DNA of 64,000 bases. Origin: Stenotrophomonas maltophilia (GTDB lineage Bacteria > Pseudomonadota > Gammaproteobacteria > Xanthomonadales > Xanthomonadaceae). The notes under the pieces were generated by a model. That model saw only the letters and a list, made by a program, of their open reading frames with translations, had not been told where the DNA came from and searched no databases. Shown in pieces: positions 31,604 to 40,458 of the stretch (the stretch's first letter is position 1; each line of letters opens with the position of its first letter). Made by a program: the position numbers and the translations under genes. Location: the NCBI RefSeq assembly GCF_001676385.1, contig NZ_LYVJ01000005.1, forward strand, positions 186,001-250,000. Reading direction: 5' to 3'.

Positions 31604-32218
31604 ATGGAACGCCCGATGCGCCGGTTGCCTGCCCTGTCCCTGCTGGCCTGCCTGTTGCTGGCCGCCTGCGATCACACGGCCGGGCCAGCCGGCACTCCGG
31701 GCCCCGTACCGGCTGCCGATCCGGCGCAGGCGGTGCTGGACGCCAGCCAGCGCTTCGCCGCCCTGCGCAGCTTCCATGCTGAACTGGAGGTGCTGGGCGC
31801 GCCACAGCCGGTGCGCAGTGCCATGGACTTCGTCGCCCCTGACCGGTTCCGGGTGCAGACCCCCGCCGGGCCGCAGACCATCATCGGCGACACGATGTTC
31901 CTGCAGGCGGAGGGCTCGATCCGCCAGGTACCGGCCCCGCCCGGCCTGCTCGAGCAGTGGCGCAACCCATTGCCGGCCGATGCTCTGCCCGCCGGCCTGC
32001 AGGCCGAGGACCTGGGCAGCCAGACGCTGGATGGGGCCGAGACCCGCCACTACCGGCTGCGCGGTGCCCGGCCCGGCGAACGCCTGGAGTACTGGGTGGA
32101 CGCCCAGGGCCTGCCGCGGCAGATCGTGCGCAGCGGCAGCAGCAATGGCCGCAGTTTCCAGCTTCGCCTGCGCTATTCGCGCTTCAACGATCCGGCATTG
32201 CGCGTCGATCTGCCCTGA
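31604..32218 (+). CDS. LolA-like outer-membrane lipoprotein, unknown function
   Basis: About 204 residues. Signal with lipobox LAAC (ALSLLACLLLAACDH). The mature part resembles the LolA/LolB-like half-barrel: FHAELEVLGAP, VAPDRFRVQTPAGPQTIIGD and YWVDAQGLPRQIVRSG are the usual strands. Starts at 31604 or 31616 are both possible and neither has a clear ribosome site. Divergent from the WYL regulator, 68 bases apart. Confidence 0.7.
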   Translation: MERPMRRLPALSLLACLLLAACDHTAGPAGTPGPVPAADPAQAVLDASQRFAALRSFHAELEVLGAPQPVRSAMDFVAPDRFRVQTPAGPQTIIGDTMFLQAEGSIRQVPAPPGLLEQWRNPLPADALPAGLQAEDLGSQTLDGAETRHYRLRGARPGERLEYWVDAQGLPRQIVRSGSSNGRSFQLRLRYSRFNDPALRVDLP

Positions 32219-32324
32219 ACGGGCGTTCGCGGCAACGTTCGCTGAAGCGCGCATTGGATCGATTCGGACGGCCATCACGCTTCCAGTATCATCATCGGCT
32301 GTCAACCGCTTCGGAGAAGCCTCG

Positions 32325-33101
32325 ATGTCCCCACGCGTGTCCCTGCTGGTCCCCCTGCTGCTGTGCGCACCGCTTGCGTACGCGCAGGATGCCTCCGAAC
32401 TGGCGGCGATGTCCTCGCCGTGGAGCGGCAGCGGCGGCGAGCTCGGCTTCGCCTCGGCACGCGGCAACAGCAGCACCGAGAGCTTCAACGGCCGCCTGCG
32501 CCTGCGATACACCGATGGCGACTGGGTGCACAGCATGGACCTGTTCGGCCTGCGCTCCAGCTCCAAGGTGACCGAAACCAACGACGACGGCACCACCACC
32601 CGTCGCAACAACACCACCGCCAACCGCTATACCGGCAGCGCCGGCAGTGCGCTGCAGCTGGGCGAGCACCGCCAGCTGACCGCCACGCTGCGTACCGAGC
32701 GTGACGACTTCGCCACCTACGACCGCCAGAGCTCGTTCGGCCTGGGTTACGGCACCCGCCTGTGGAACACCGACCGCTTCTACTTCGACGCCCAGGTCGG
32801 TCCCGGTGTGCGCCGCACCCACAGCACCGAAGATGACCGCACCCGCACGGGGCTGATCGGCCGCGGGCTGTTCGACATGAAGTACGCGCTGACCGGCAAC
32901 ACCGACCTGGTCAACACGCTGCTGGTCGAATCCGGTTCGTACAACACCTTCGGCCAGAACGATTTTGGCGTCTCGGTGAGCATGAACGAGCACCTGGCGC
33001 TGAAGGCCGGCTGGCAGGCGCGTTACAACAGCGACGTCGCCGAGGACAAGCGCAAGACCGATACGCTGACCACGATGAACGTGGTCTACAAGTTCAAATA
33101 A
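32325..33101 (+). CDS. DUF481-family outer-membrane protein (YdiY-like)
   Basis: 258 residues: signal peptide cut after PLAYAQ, then SGSGGELGFASARGNSSTES, the typical opening of DUF481, and many aromatic amphipathic strands ending in Lys-Phe-Lys (VVYKFK). The family forms small outer-membrane barrels linked to acid or osmotic stress; no molecular role is known. GGAGAAG lies just before the start. A terminator and an inverted pair of SMAG elements follow. Confidence 0.85.
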   Translation: MSPRVSLLVPLLLCAPLAYAQDASELAAMSSPWSGSGGELGFASARGNSSTESFNGRLRLRYTDGDWVHSMDLFGLRSSSKVTETNDDGTTTRRNNTTANRYTGSAGSALQLGEHRQLTATLRTERDDFATYDRQSSFGLGYGTRLWNTDRFYFDAQVGPGVRRTHSTEDDRTRTGLIGRGLFDMKYALTGNTDLVNTLLVESGSYNTFGQNDFGVSVSMNEHLALKAGWQARYNSDVAEDKRKTDTLTTMNVVYKFK

Positions 33102-33105
33102 GCAG

Positions 33106-33131
33106 ACGGGCGCCAAGGCGCCCGTTCTTCC
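33106..33131 (+). terminator. Terminator of the DUF481 gene
   Basis: ACGGGCGCC-AA-GGCGCCCGT is a perfect 9-bp stem right after the stop, followed by TCTTCC and a T-run. Confidence 0.8.
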
Positions 33132-33135
33132 TTTT

Positions 33136-33227
33136 GTAGAGTCGAGCCATGCTCGACTGCTGTTGGCCAGCCCCGTCGAGCAGGCCAGCCTCTGCGAAAA
33201 GAGCAGTCGAGCATGGCTCGACTCTAC
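33136..33227. repeat. Inverted pair of SMAG palindromes between convergent genes
   Basis: A GTAGAGTCGAGCCATGCTCGA-type element at 33136-33160 faces its exact reverse complement at 33203-33227. Each folds alone, and together they can form a 25-bp perfect stem. The position, between convergent DUF481 and hemC stops, is typical for such dimers. Confidence 0.9.
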
Positions 33228-33238
33228 AAATGCATCGT

Positions 33239-34150
33239 TCAGACGTTCAGCAGTTCGCCGGCGCCAGCATCCAGTAGCTGCCTGGCCACCTGCCGGCCCA
33301 GCGCTTCCGGATCACTTGCCGGGCCCACTGCTTCGGCACGCACCGCCCGGCCATCGCTGGCACTGCCGACCAGCCCCTGCAGGTGCAGGTCGCTACCCTG
33401 CCACTGCGCGATCGCCGCCACCGGCACGTGGCAACTGCCATGCAGCGCACGGTTCATCGCCCGCTCGGCCTCCACGCAGGCACGGGTGGCGGTGTCATCA
33501 AGGCTGGCGAACAGCGTCATCAGCCGCGCATTGCCGCCATCACACTCCACCGCCACGGCACCCTGTGCCGGCGCCGGCAGCCACTGCGGGGGCTCCAGGC
33601 GCGCGACGATGCGCTCGCCCAGGCCCAACCGCTCCAGCCCGGCTACGGCCAGCACGATGGCGTCGTAGCCGCCGTTGTCGAGCTTGGCCAGGCGGGTGTT
33701 GACGTTGCCGCGCAGATCCAGCAGTTCCAGGTCCGGGCGCAGCGCGCGCAGCTGGGCCTGGCGGCGCAGCGACGACGTACCGACCCGCGCGCCGATCGGC
33801 AGTGCATCCAGCGACGCGTACAGGTTGGAGACGAAGCCATCGGCCGGATCGTGGCGGACCAGCATTGCCGGCAGCGCGAAGGGCGCGTCCAGTTCCATCG
33901 GCACGTCCTTCAGCGAATGCACGGCGCAGTCGGCCTCCCCCCGCAGCATGGCCAGCTCCAGTTCCTTCAGGAACAGGCCCTTGCCGCCGATGGCGGCCAG
34001 CGAGCGGTCGAGCACTTCGTCGCCGCGGGTGCTCATCGGCACCAGTTCCACATGCAGGCCAGGATGGGCCTGGCGCAGGCGCTCGGCGACGTGTTCGCTC
34101 TGCCAGAGGGCGAGCGGGCTCTTGCGGGTAGCGATGCGGACGGTTTCCAT
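33239..34150 (-). CDS. hemC: Hydroxymethylbilane synthase (porphobilinogen deaminase)
   Basis: 303 residues. HemC joins four porphobilinogen units to hydroxymethylbilane in haem synthesis. It starts [40 protein letters not shown] is conserved, and [12 protein letters not shown] holds the Cys that carries the dipyrromethane cofactor. Upstream on the same strand is algR, as in Pseudomonas, though here separated by 560 bp of hairpins. Confidence 0.96.
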   Translation of the reverse strand: METVRIATRKSPLALWQSEHVAERLRQAHPGLHVELVPMSTRGDEVLDRSLAAIGGKGLFLKELELAMLRGEADCAVHSLKDVPMELDAPFALPAMLVRHDPADGFVSNLYASLDALPIGARVGTSSLRRQAQLRALRPDLELLDLRGNVNTRLAKLDNGGYDAIVLAVAGLERLGLGERIVARLEPPQWLPAPAQGAVAVECDGGNARLMTLFASLDDTATRACVEAERAMNRALHGSCHVPVAAIAQWQGSDLHLQGLVGSASDGRAVRAEAVGPASDPEALGRQVARQLLDAGAGELLNV

Positions 34151-34240
34151 GCGGTCATTATCGCGCCTTCGGCGCGGATGCGGCCAACGGCGGAGCCCCT
34201 CGTGGCTGGCGGAGGGGTCGTGAAAGCAACAGCCGCGCTT

Positions 34241-34344
34241 GGCCGGACGGGGTGGGGTCACGGGGGACGCCGTGAATCCGTCCGTGGAGGCTTGGCCGCG
34301 GCATCCATGCCGCGGACACCCCCGCGACCCCACCCCGCCCGGCC
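34241..34344. repeat. Large inverted repeat, unit 1 of the hemC-algR gap
   Basis: Arms 34241-34266 and 34319-34344 pair at 24 of 26 positions (GGCCGGACGGGGTGGGGTCA... with its complement). The interior holds a smaller palindrome CCGCGGCATCCATGCCGCGG (34296-34315). No open frame through it is convincing. Confidence 0.85.
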
Positions 34345-34422
34345 TCTGACAGCTTCAGTGCGCGTCAGCCACGGAAGATCAAAAGAAAAAAGCAGAAGCA
34401 AAAGCAACAGCCGACGGCTTCC

Positions 34423-34463
34423 GGGGTCAGATCCCTTTTCCGCAGGAAAAGGGATCTGACCCC
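34423..34463. repeat. Perfect 19-bp hairpin, unit 2 of the hemC-algR gap
   Basis: GGGGTCAGATCCCTTTTCC (34423-34441), loop GCA, and the exact complement (34445-34463). From memory, hairpins starting GGGGTCAGATCCC are common in Stenotrophomonas and Xanthomonas intergenic DNA. It could work as a two-way terminator. Confidence 0.85.
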
Positions 34464-34519
34464 TCTTTCCAAGCCGATAACAACAATGCTCTTGCTGTCC
34501 GATGCGTTGAAGAACGAGA

Positions 34520-34627
34520 GGGTTGGGCCGGGGTGGGGCGGCGGGACCGATGGCGCCATGGATGGCGCCATCGAGCTTACATGGATGTACTTGCAGCGTG
34601 TCCCGCCGCCCCACCCCGGCCCAACCC
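34520..34627. repeat. Perfect 28-bp inverted repeat, unit 3 of the hemC-algR gap
   Basis: Arms 34520-34547 and 34600-34627 (GGGTTGGGCCGGGGTGGGGC... and complement) match at all 28 positions. The 52-base interior holds a palindrome GATGGCGCCATGGATGGCGC.., with a CATGGATG motif whose complement-like form CATCCATG is inside unit 1. Together the three units fill the 560-bp gap. Confidence 0.9.
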
Positions 34628-34712
34628 AGCACGTAGAAACAACGAGCCATGACCCGCTGTTGCTGTTGCTGTTGATTTCATAGCAGTCGCGGCCGCAGGC
34701 CGCGCGGACACC

Positions 34713-35450
34713 TCACAGATGCCGCAGTTCCTGCTTCAGCGTCGCCACGCAACGGCGGCTGACCTCCAGCGGTTGCTTGCCGTGTCGCAGCACCGCCTGC
34801 ACCTGCCCATTGCCCCCCCGGCGCAGCTCCACCAGTTCGTGGCGCGCGACCAGGCAGTTGCGATGGATACGGATGAAGCGGCTGGCGAACTCTTCCTCCA
34901 GCGACTTCAGCGACTCCTCGATCAGGTCCTCGCCGCGCGCGTGATGCACCACCACGTACTTTTCTTCGGCCTGCAGGTAATGGATGTCGTCCAGCGGAAT
35001 CAGCCGCAGGCTGCCGCGCAGGCGCGCGCACAGCATGCTGCGCGCCTGCTGCCCGCCCCCCGCGCGGGGATGGCCGTCACGACCAGCCAGGAAGGTGCGT
35101 GCACGCGCGATGGCCGCCGCCAGCCGCTCGGCACGGACCGGCTTCATCAGGTAATCGATCGCCGCTGCCTCGAAGGCCGACAGCGCATGCGCATCATAGG
35201 CGGTACAGAACACCACTGCGGGCCTTGGCTCGAAGCTGGCCAGGTGGCGGGCTGCTTCCAGGCCATCCAGCCCTGGCATCGCGATGTCCAGCAGGACCAG
35301 GTCCGGCTGCAGCGCCGCGCACGCATGCAGGGCCTGTTCACCGTTGCCAGCCTCGGCCACGACGTCCACCCCCTCCTGCGCCGCCAGCAGGCTGCGCAGG
35401 CGCTCGCGCGCCAGCGGTTCGTCATCTGCGATGACTACCCTCACGATCAT
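34713..35450 (-). CDS. algR: LytTR response regulator, AlgR-like
   Basis: 245 residues: receiver domain with acidic pair in VVIADDEPLARERL and phospho-acceptor in LVLLDIAMPGLDG, then a LytTR DNA-binding domain (LIPLDDIHYLQAEEKYVVVH, RIHRNCLVARHELVEL). In Pseudomonas AlgR controls alginate, twitching and virulence. The kinase gene is immediately upstream (4-base gap) and hemC downstream, the same linkage as P. aeruginosa algZ-algR-hemC. Confidence 0.9.
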   Translation of the reverse strand: MIVRVVIADDEPLARERLRSLLAAQEGVDVVAEAGNGEQALHACAALQPDLVLLDIAMPGLDGLEAARHLASFEPRPAVVFCTAYDAHALSAFEAAAIDYLMKPVRAERLAAAIARARTFLAGRDGHPRAGGGQQARSMLCARLRGSLRLIPLDDIHYLQAEEKYVVVHHARGEDLIEESLKSLEEEFASRFIRIHRNCLVARHELVELRRGGNGQVQAVLRHGKQPLEVSRRCVATLKQELRHL

Positions 35451-35454
35451 CCCC

Positions 35455-36498
35455 TCACTGGATCGGCACTGTCACCTGGCAGGCATAGTAGCCCTCGCTC
35501 CAGCCGGCCGTCATCCGCGCGGCGCTGCCGAAGCGCCAGGACAGGCGATGACCGATGCTGTGCTGCGCATGGCCGGCTCCCCGTGCCAGCGCCGGGCCCG
35601 GTGCGCGCGGGTCGGGCGCCGGATTGCGCACGCAGATCTGCAGTTCATTGCCCTGGCGTACCAGCTGCAGTTCGATGATGCCACCTTCGGGCAGGCGCGA
35701 GATGCCATGCAGTACGGCGTTCTCCACCAGCGGCTGCAATACCAGCCTCGGCAACGGCAGGTTCCAGGGCAGCGGCTCGTCACGCTGCCAGCGCACCTGC
35801 AGGCGCTCGCCAAGGCGCAACGATTCAATCGACAGGTAGCGCTCGGCCAGCTCGCATTCGTCGCGCAGTGTCGAGTCGCCCTCGCCGGCGCCCAGTGCGG
35901 CCCGGAACAGGTCGGACAGGTCCAGTACCGCACGCTCGGCCACCGCTGGGTCGCGATGCAGCAGGCTGGCGATCAGGTTCATGCTGTTGAACAGGAAATG
36001 CGGGCGGATCCTCGCCTGCAGCGCGTCGGCCTGTGCACGCGCATTGGCCTGCATCTGCGCGGCCCAGCGATCACTCACGTAGAAATAGCGCAGGGCCAGT
36101 GCGGTGATCAGTGCGGTCGTGGCGGCGCTGCCAAGCGTGAAGCGCCAGAAGCTGATGCCACGGGTGAAGTTGTCCCCCAGCACGGCGTACAGGGCGTGCA
36201 CGATGCCGGCGCAGACCACGGCGATCAGGGCCGCCAGAGTGATTGCCGCGACCGCGCCCAGCGCCTGCGGCAGCCTCGACAGTGCCTGCCGCAGCAGGCA
36301 CAGGCTGGCGGTGACCGCCAGCGCCAGCCACAGCGCGAATCCGCTGGCCGACAGCAGCTCGCCCAGGGTCCAGTGGCGGCTGCCATCGGGTGCCAGGGCC
36401 AGCACCAGCACCACCAGTTCGGCCAGGCCGAGCATCGCCGCCAGCCGCGGCAGGCGGCACAGTTCCGGCATCCACGGCGGCGGGCTGGACGCAGGCAT
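35455..36498 (-). CDS. algZ: Sensor histidine kinase of the LytS/AlgZ (FimS) type
   Basis: 347 residues with about four N-terminal transmembrane helices and a cytoplasmic kinase of the LytS class: phospho-acceptor His in IRPHFLFNSMNLIASLL and the N box LVENAVLHGI. The G box is shortened (RNPAPDPRAPGPALARGAGH), as in AlgZ, so ATP binding may be atypical. Partner of the adjacent LytTR regulator. Confidence 0.87.
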   Translation of the reverse strand: MPASSPPPWMPELCRLPRLAAMLGLAELVVLVLALAPDGSRHWTLGELLSASGFALWLALAVTASLCLLRQALSRLPQALGAVAAITLAALIAVVCAGIVHALYAVLGDNFTRGISFWRFTLGSAATTALITALALRYFYVSDRWAAQMQANARAQADALQARIRPHFLFNSMNLIASLLHRDPAVAERAVLDLSDLFRAALGAGEGDSTLRDECELAERYLSIESLRLGERLQVRWQRDEPLPWNLPLPRLVLQPLVENAVLHGISRLPEGGIIELQLVRQGNELQICVRNPAPDPRAPGPALARGAGHAQHSIGHRLSWRFGSAARMTAGWSEGYYACQVTVPIQ

Positions 36499-36501
36499 GG
36501 C

Positions 36502-37161
36502 TCAGGCCGCGCCCAGGCGCTGCTGCAGCCAGTCACCCAATGCCTGGATTTCTTCGGCGCAGACCTGGTGCGCCATCGGATAGCTGTGCCATTGCACATC
36601 CAGGCCGAGCGCGCGCAAAGCCTGCGCGCTGTGCGCGGCGAGCGCCTGCGGGATCACCGGGTCGCCATTGCCATGGGCCATGAACACCGGTGCCTGCACC
36701 GCGCCTTCGACGCGGTGGGCGCTGTCGGCTTCGGGCAGGTAGGTGGACAATGCAATCAGGCCGGCCAGCGGCGCAGTACGTGACAGCGCGGCGGTCAGGA
36801 TGATGGCTCCGCCCTGCGAGAAACCGGCCAGGAAGATCTTCTCCGGGGCGATGCCGCGTTCGGTCTCGCGTGTGATCAGCGCGTCCAGCTGTGCGACCGA
36901 TTCCTGTATGCCCGCCTTGTCGGCGCGCGATCGGAAGTCCATGCCGACAATGTCGTACCAGCCACGCATCGGCACGCCGTTGTTGATCGTGATCGGCCGC
37001 ACCGGTGCGTGCGGGAACACGAAGCGCAGCGCCGGCCAGTGCGGTCGCACCAGTTCCGGCACGATCGGCGCGAAGTCGTGGCCATCGGCACCAAGGCCGT
37101 GCAGCCAGATCACCGACCACTGTGGCGAGGCGCCGGTTTCCTGTTCAACCGTTTGCAGCAT
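36502..37161 (-). CDS. Carboxylesterase / acyl-protein thioesterase-like hydrolase
   Basis: 219 residues, alpha/beta hydrolase of the phospholipase/carboxylesterase family. HGLGADGHDFAPIVPEL is the oxyanion region, the nucleophile Ser is in GFSQGGAII, the acid in HGNGDPVIP and the His in YPMAHQVC. It hydrolyses short-chain esters or deacylates proteins; the true substrate is unknown. It begins four bases before the kinase on the same strand (stop 36502, kinase start 36498), so the three genes may form one transcript. Confidence 0.9.
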   Translation of the reverse strand: MLQTVEQETGASPQWSVIWLHGLGADGHDFAPIVPELVRPHWPALRFVFPHAPVRPITINNGVPMRGWYDIVGMDFRSRADKAGIQESVAQLDALITRETERGIAPEKIFLAGFSQGGAIILTAALSRTAPLAGLIALSTYLPEADSAHRVEGAVQAPVFMAHGNGDPVIPQALAAHSAQALRALGLDVQWHSYPMAHQVCAEEIQALGDWLQQRLGAA

Positions 37162-37217
37162 GATGCGGCTCCTTCAGATTCGAGCCGCATTATGCCCATG
37201 CCGCCGACGCGCCGCGA

Positions 37218-39143
37218 TCAGTACAGGGGGGGCTGCGCGGCGGCTTCCCGGCGCAACTGCGCGGCGCGCACCAGCACCGGCGGCGGGATGTTCTCTTCGG
37301 GAATGTCGAGCAGGCCGAGGCGGTGCAGGAAGGCACCCGGACCGCGCGACGAGGTCAGCGCCACCACCGGAATGGCCAGGACCATGCCGATCACCACCGG
37401 CGCCATCCAGGCGGCCAGCGACGGCGACACCGCCCACGCCAGTACGCCCATGAAGGCACCGAACACGCCCAGGCCGCCGTACCCCCGGATCAGTGCGATC
37501 CACGAGATGCCACCGTCGTCCCGCTGCTGAGCGTCCCAGCCCGAATCGCGGCCGGACAGCACTTCGGCCACGCCCCGCGACTGCACGTACATCACCACCG
37601 GTGCCATCAGGGCAGCCAGCACGGTTTCCACCAGCATCGACACGAACGCGCGGACCGCGCCGCCGCAGCCGCGGCGATCGACCGGGTCCAGCAGCATTGC
37701 AAGGTAACCCAGCACCTTGGGCAGCAGCAGCACCGCCATGGTGGCCCCGAACAGGCGCACTACCTGCACTTCGTCCTGGGCACGCCAGTAGACGCTGGGT
37801 GACAGGTGCAGCAGCGCGTTGAAGTCGATCCCCTCCTGGAACACCGGGATGGCGATGCCGATCAGCATCAGCATTCCCCACATCGGCGCGGTGAAGTAAT
37901 GGCCGATGCCGATCAGCATGTGCATGCGGCTGATCCAGTGCAGGCCACGGCTGCCGACGATCTTGCCGTGCTGCAGGTTGCCCTGGCACCAGCGGCGGTC
38001 GCGCACCAGCAGGTCGGTCAGGGTCGGCGGGCCTTCCTCGTAGCTGCCTCCCAGGTACGGCACCATGTGCGCGGCCCAGCCGCCACGCCGCATCAGCGCC
38101 GCCTCGACGAAATCGTGGCTGAGCACGTGGCCGCCGAACGGCTTGCGTCCAGGCAGCGCCGGCAGGCCCGCGTGATCGGCGAAGGCGCGGGTGCGGATGA
38201 TGGCGTTGTGGCCCCAGTAGTTGCTCTCGGCGCCATGCCACCAGGCCACGCCGCGGGCGATCACCGGCCCGTATACGCGGCCACCGAACTGCTGCATGCG
38301 GGCGAACAGGGTACGGCCACCGATCACCGACGGCAGGGTCTGGATCAGGCCGACATCGGCGTTGTGTTCCATGCCGGCCACCAGCCGCACGATGCTGTCA
38401 CCGGTCATCAGGCTGTCGGCATCGAGGATCAGCATCTGCGGATAGGCACCGCCGAACCGGCGCACCCAGTCGGCGATGTTGCCGGCCTTGCGCCCGCTGT
38501 TGTCGCCACGGCGGCGGTAGAACAGCCGTGCGTGGCCCTCGGGCACGCGCTCGCGCAGTTCGGCGAACACCTGCTCTTCGGCCCGCGCGATGTCCTCGCG
38601 CCGGGTGTCGCTGAGCACGAAGAAGTCGAAACGTTCCAGCTGGCCGGTGGCGGCCACCGATTCATAGATGGCCTGCAGGCCAGCCAGCAGCCGGCGTGGA
38701 TCCTCGTTGTAGGTCGGCATCAGCAGCGCGGTGCGGCTGTGCACGGTTGGCAGCGGCGTGTCCGGATCGATGCCGAGGCGATAGCCGCGATCGAACACCG
38801 CAGTGAGGAAGCCGGCCACGGCGCTGGCGAAGGACAGTGCGATCCAGGCGAACAGGCCCACGAACAGCACCAGCAGGCAGGCCTCGAGCACGCTGATGCC
38901 GCTGGCCGACAATACCCGCCACATCATCCGCGTCGCCACGGCCGTCATGGCTGCCGTGCCGCCGAGAATGTAGAGGCGGCGCAGGCCGATCATGCGTGGC
39001 GACGTACGATGCCGGCGGACCTTCAGCTTGCCTTGCCGCAGGGTCTGTTCGGGCATCTGCAGCGGCGATTCGGCCGGAAGCAACGCCCAGCCGGCGTCCA
39101 GCCGGGGCGTATCCGCGTCCACGCGGCTGGTTTGCACCTCCAT
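37218..39143 (-). CDS. opgH: Glucan biosynthesis glucosyltransferase H
   Basis: 641 residues. OpgH (MdoH, HrpM in Xanthomonas and Pseudomonas) polymerises beta-1,2-linked glucose from UDP-glucose for osmoregulated periplasmic glucans. Two helices (about 70-120) precede the glycosyltransferase 2 domain with [32 protein letters not shown], the acceptor motif [12 protein letters not shown] and [12 protein letters not shown]; six or so C-terminal helices follow. The ATG at 39143 is taken, with GTG codons 1-2 codons earlier as alternatives. opgG is not adjacent. Confidence 0.92.
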   Translation of the reverse strand: MEVQTSRVDADTPRLDAGWALLPAESPLQMPEQTLRQGKLKVRRHRTSPRMIGLRRLYILGGTAAMTAVATRMMWRVLSASGISVLEACLLVLFVGLFAWIALSFASAVAGFLTAVFDRGYRLGIDPDTPLPTVHSRTALLMPTYNEDPRRLLAGLQAIYESVAATGQLERFDFFVLSDTRREDIARAEEQVFAELRERVPEGHARLFYRRRGDNSGRKAGNIADWVRRFGGAYPQMLILDADSLMTGDSIVRLVAGMEHNADVGLIQTLPSVIGGRTLFARMQQFGGRVYGPVIARGVAWWHGAESNYWGHNAIIRTRAFADHAGLPALPGRKPFGGHVLSHDFVEAALMRRGGWAAHMVPYLGGSYEEGPPTLTDLLVRDRRWCQGNLQHGKIVGSRGLHWISRMHMLIGIGHYFTAPMWGMLMLIGIAIPVFQEGIDFNALLHLSPSVYWRAQDEVQVVRLFGATMAVLLLPKVLGYLAMLLDPVDRRGCGGAVRAFVSMLVETVLAALMAPVVMYVQSRGVAEVLSGRDSGWDAQQRDDGGISWIALIRGYGGLGVFGAFMGVLAWAVSPSLAAWMAPVVIGMVLAIPVVALTSSRGPGAFLHRLGLLDIPEENIPPPVLVRAAQLRREAAAQPPLY

Positions 39144-39591
39144 CACCACCTACTCCGCGCAGCCGGCACGGCCGGCCGCTCCGGCCGGGCTGCATGCATG
39201 AAGGTTCCAGGCGCGCCTTCCCGACGCCCGCACTTGTCCTGGCTGCGCCGGCCTCGGGCCGCACAGCCGATGTCTGTCACTACCGGAACCCACACGATCT
39301 CCAACAGGCGGAATCGAAAAATGCGGCTCAGTCTAGGGCTCCGGATGTAAGCCGGGTGCGAAGGCGGGCGCCGGGATTTATCCCCATTCAGCAAACAGCA
39401 GGCGATCCGTCGGGGGCGCGGCGGGCGGCTCGCGATCGCCTCGGAACCTGGATCGTAACAAACGCAAATGCTTATCAATCAGCCGCTCGACAGATCCCGA
39501 CCCACGTCTCCCGATCCGGGCAGGCCCCAAGGATCCGGGGCGGCAGAGCGGCGCGCGGGCGATGGGCCAACGCAGTCGCCGCCACTGCGGT
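39144..39591. other. 448-bp region upstream of opgH without a clear gene
   Basis: No coding frame is convincing on either strand. An A+T-rich stretch at 39459-39482 reads, on the minus strand, TTGATA...TACGAT (15-bp spacer), a possible but sub-optimal promoter for opgH with a leader of about 300 bases. Nothing else stands out. Confidence 0.4.
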
Positions 39592-39762
39592 TCACTCGCT
39601 TTCCAGCACAGCCGGTGCTGCCTTGCGGACAGCCGCCTCGCGAGCCTGGTCCATGGCGACGGCCAGCTGTTGGCGTGCGAGCAGTTGTTGCGCCTGCACC
39701 ACTTCGGGTGTTGGCAGAAGCACCGGTCCCGGTGCGTTTTGCGGTGTAGCGGGTGTGGTCAT
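39592..39762 (-). CDS. Small hypothetical protein (56 residues)
   Basis: MTTPATPQNAPGPVLLPTPE followed by an amphipathic Ala/Gln/Arg helix and a short acidic end. The ATG at 39762 has GGAGG at 6-10 bases, a strong site. No transmembrane segment or known motif. It precedes opgH on the same strand, but 450 bp away. Confidence 0.5.
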   Translation of the reverse strand: MTTPATPQNAPGPVLLPTPEVVQAQQLLARQQLAVAMDQAREAAVRKAAPAVLESE

Positions 39763-39974
39763 GCAACCTCCGTGGACATCCCGCAACCGCACGATCCAGC
39801 TGGGGCGGCAACGGGACTGCGCACCCTATCCTAAAAATGCGCCGGATGGGTGACGGTGCGGCCCCTGGACGCACGGCAGGACAGGACACCGGCCGCGTTG
39901 CCGGCCCGGCAGGCTGGCATGGCAGACCCTGCCCCCTTATCATGAAAACGTTTTCTGATAGTCCACCCCTCTCC

Positions 39975-40361
39975 ATGAATGCCATTGATCTTTCCCGCTT
40001 CAGCCCGAAGTGGCAGTTCCGCTTCAATTTCTTCCAGCAACACGGCGCCCCCAAGGAGCCGGGGTTCAAGCAGGCCTGGAAAGCCCTCTCCTTCGGCGAC
40101 CGCCTGAAGATCAACATGAACTTCTTCGCGTTCTTCTTCGGCCCGATCTACCTGCTCATCCTGGGCATGTGGCGCAAGGCACTGTCGGTGCTGGGCATCA
40201 GCATCGCGCTGGGCGTGGTCACTGCGTTCCTGCCGGATGTCGTTGCGCGCCCGGTGTTCATCGCCCTCAGCTTCCTGGTTGCCTCTGCCACCAACTACAG
40301 CTATTACCTGGAACAGGTGAAAGGCAAGGTCAGCTGGAATCCGTTCGATGGCATGTTCTGA
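39975..40361 (+). CDS. DUF2628-domain small membrane protein
   Basis: 128 residues. After a charged N-terminus, two or three hydrophobic helices (FFAFFFGPIYLLILGMWRKA, LGISIALGVVTAFLP, FIALSFLVASATNYSYYL) fit the DUF2628 family of small inner-membrane proteins of unknown role. Start chosen at MNAIDLSRFS. Confidence 0.75.
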   Translation: MNAIDLSRFSPKWQFRFNFFQQHGAPKEPGFKQAWKALSFGDRLKINMNFFAFFFGPIYLLILGMWRKALSVLGISIALGVVTAFLPDVVARPVFIALSFLVASATNYSYYLEQVKGKVSWNPFDGMF

Positions 40362-40458
40362 ACGGTTGGCCGCCGGATCCGCCCCCAGCGGACCGGCAGG
40401 CATGCCACACGATGACGCCCGGCCCAGGCCGGGCGTCATCGTATCCGCAGTCCGGAAC

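Noticed and set aside
31347..32324. Long N-terminal extension of the DUF481 protein
   Set aside because: It overlaps the WYL and lipoprotein genes in other frames; the signal peptide begins at 32325 with its own ribosome site.
39455..39485. Fur-box-like sequence upstream of opgH
   Set aside because: Only one half resembles the consensus, and opgH has no iron link.
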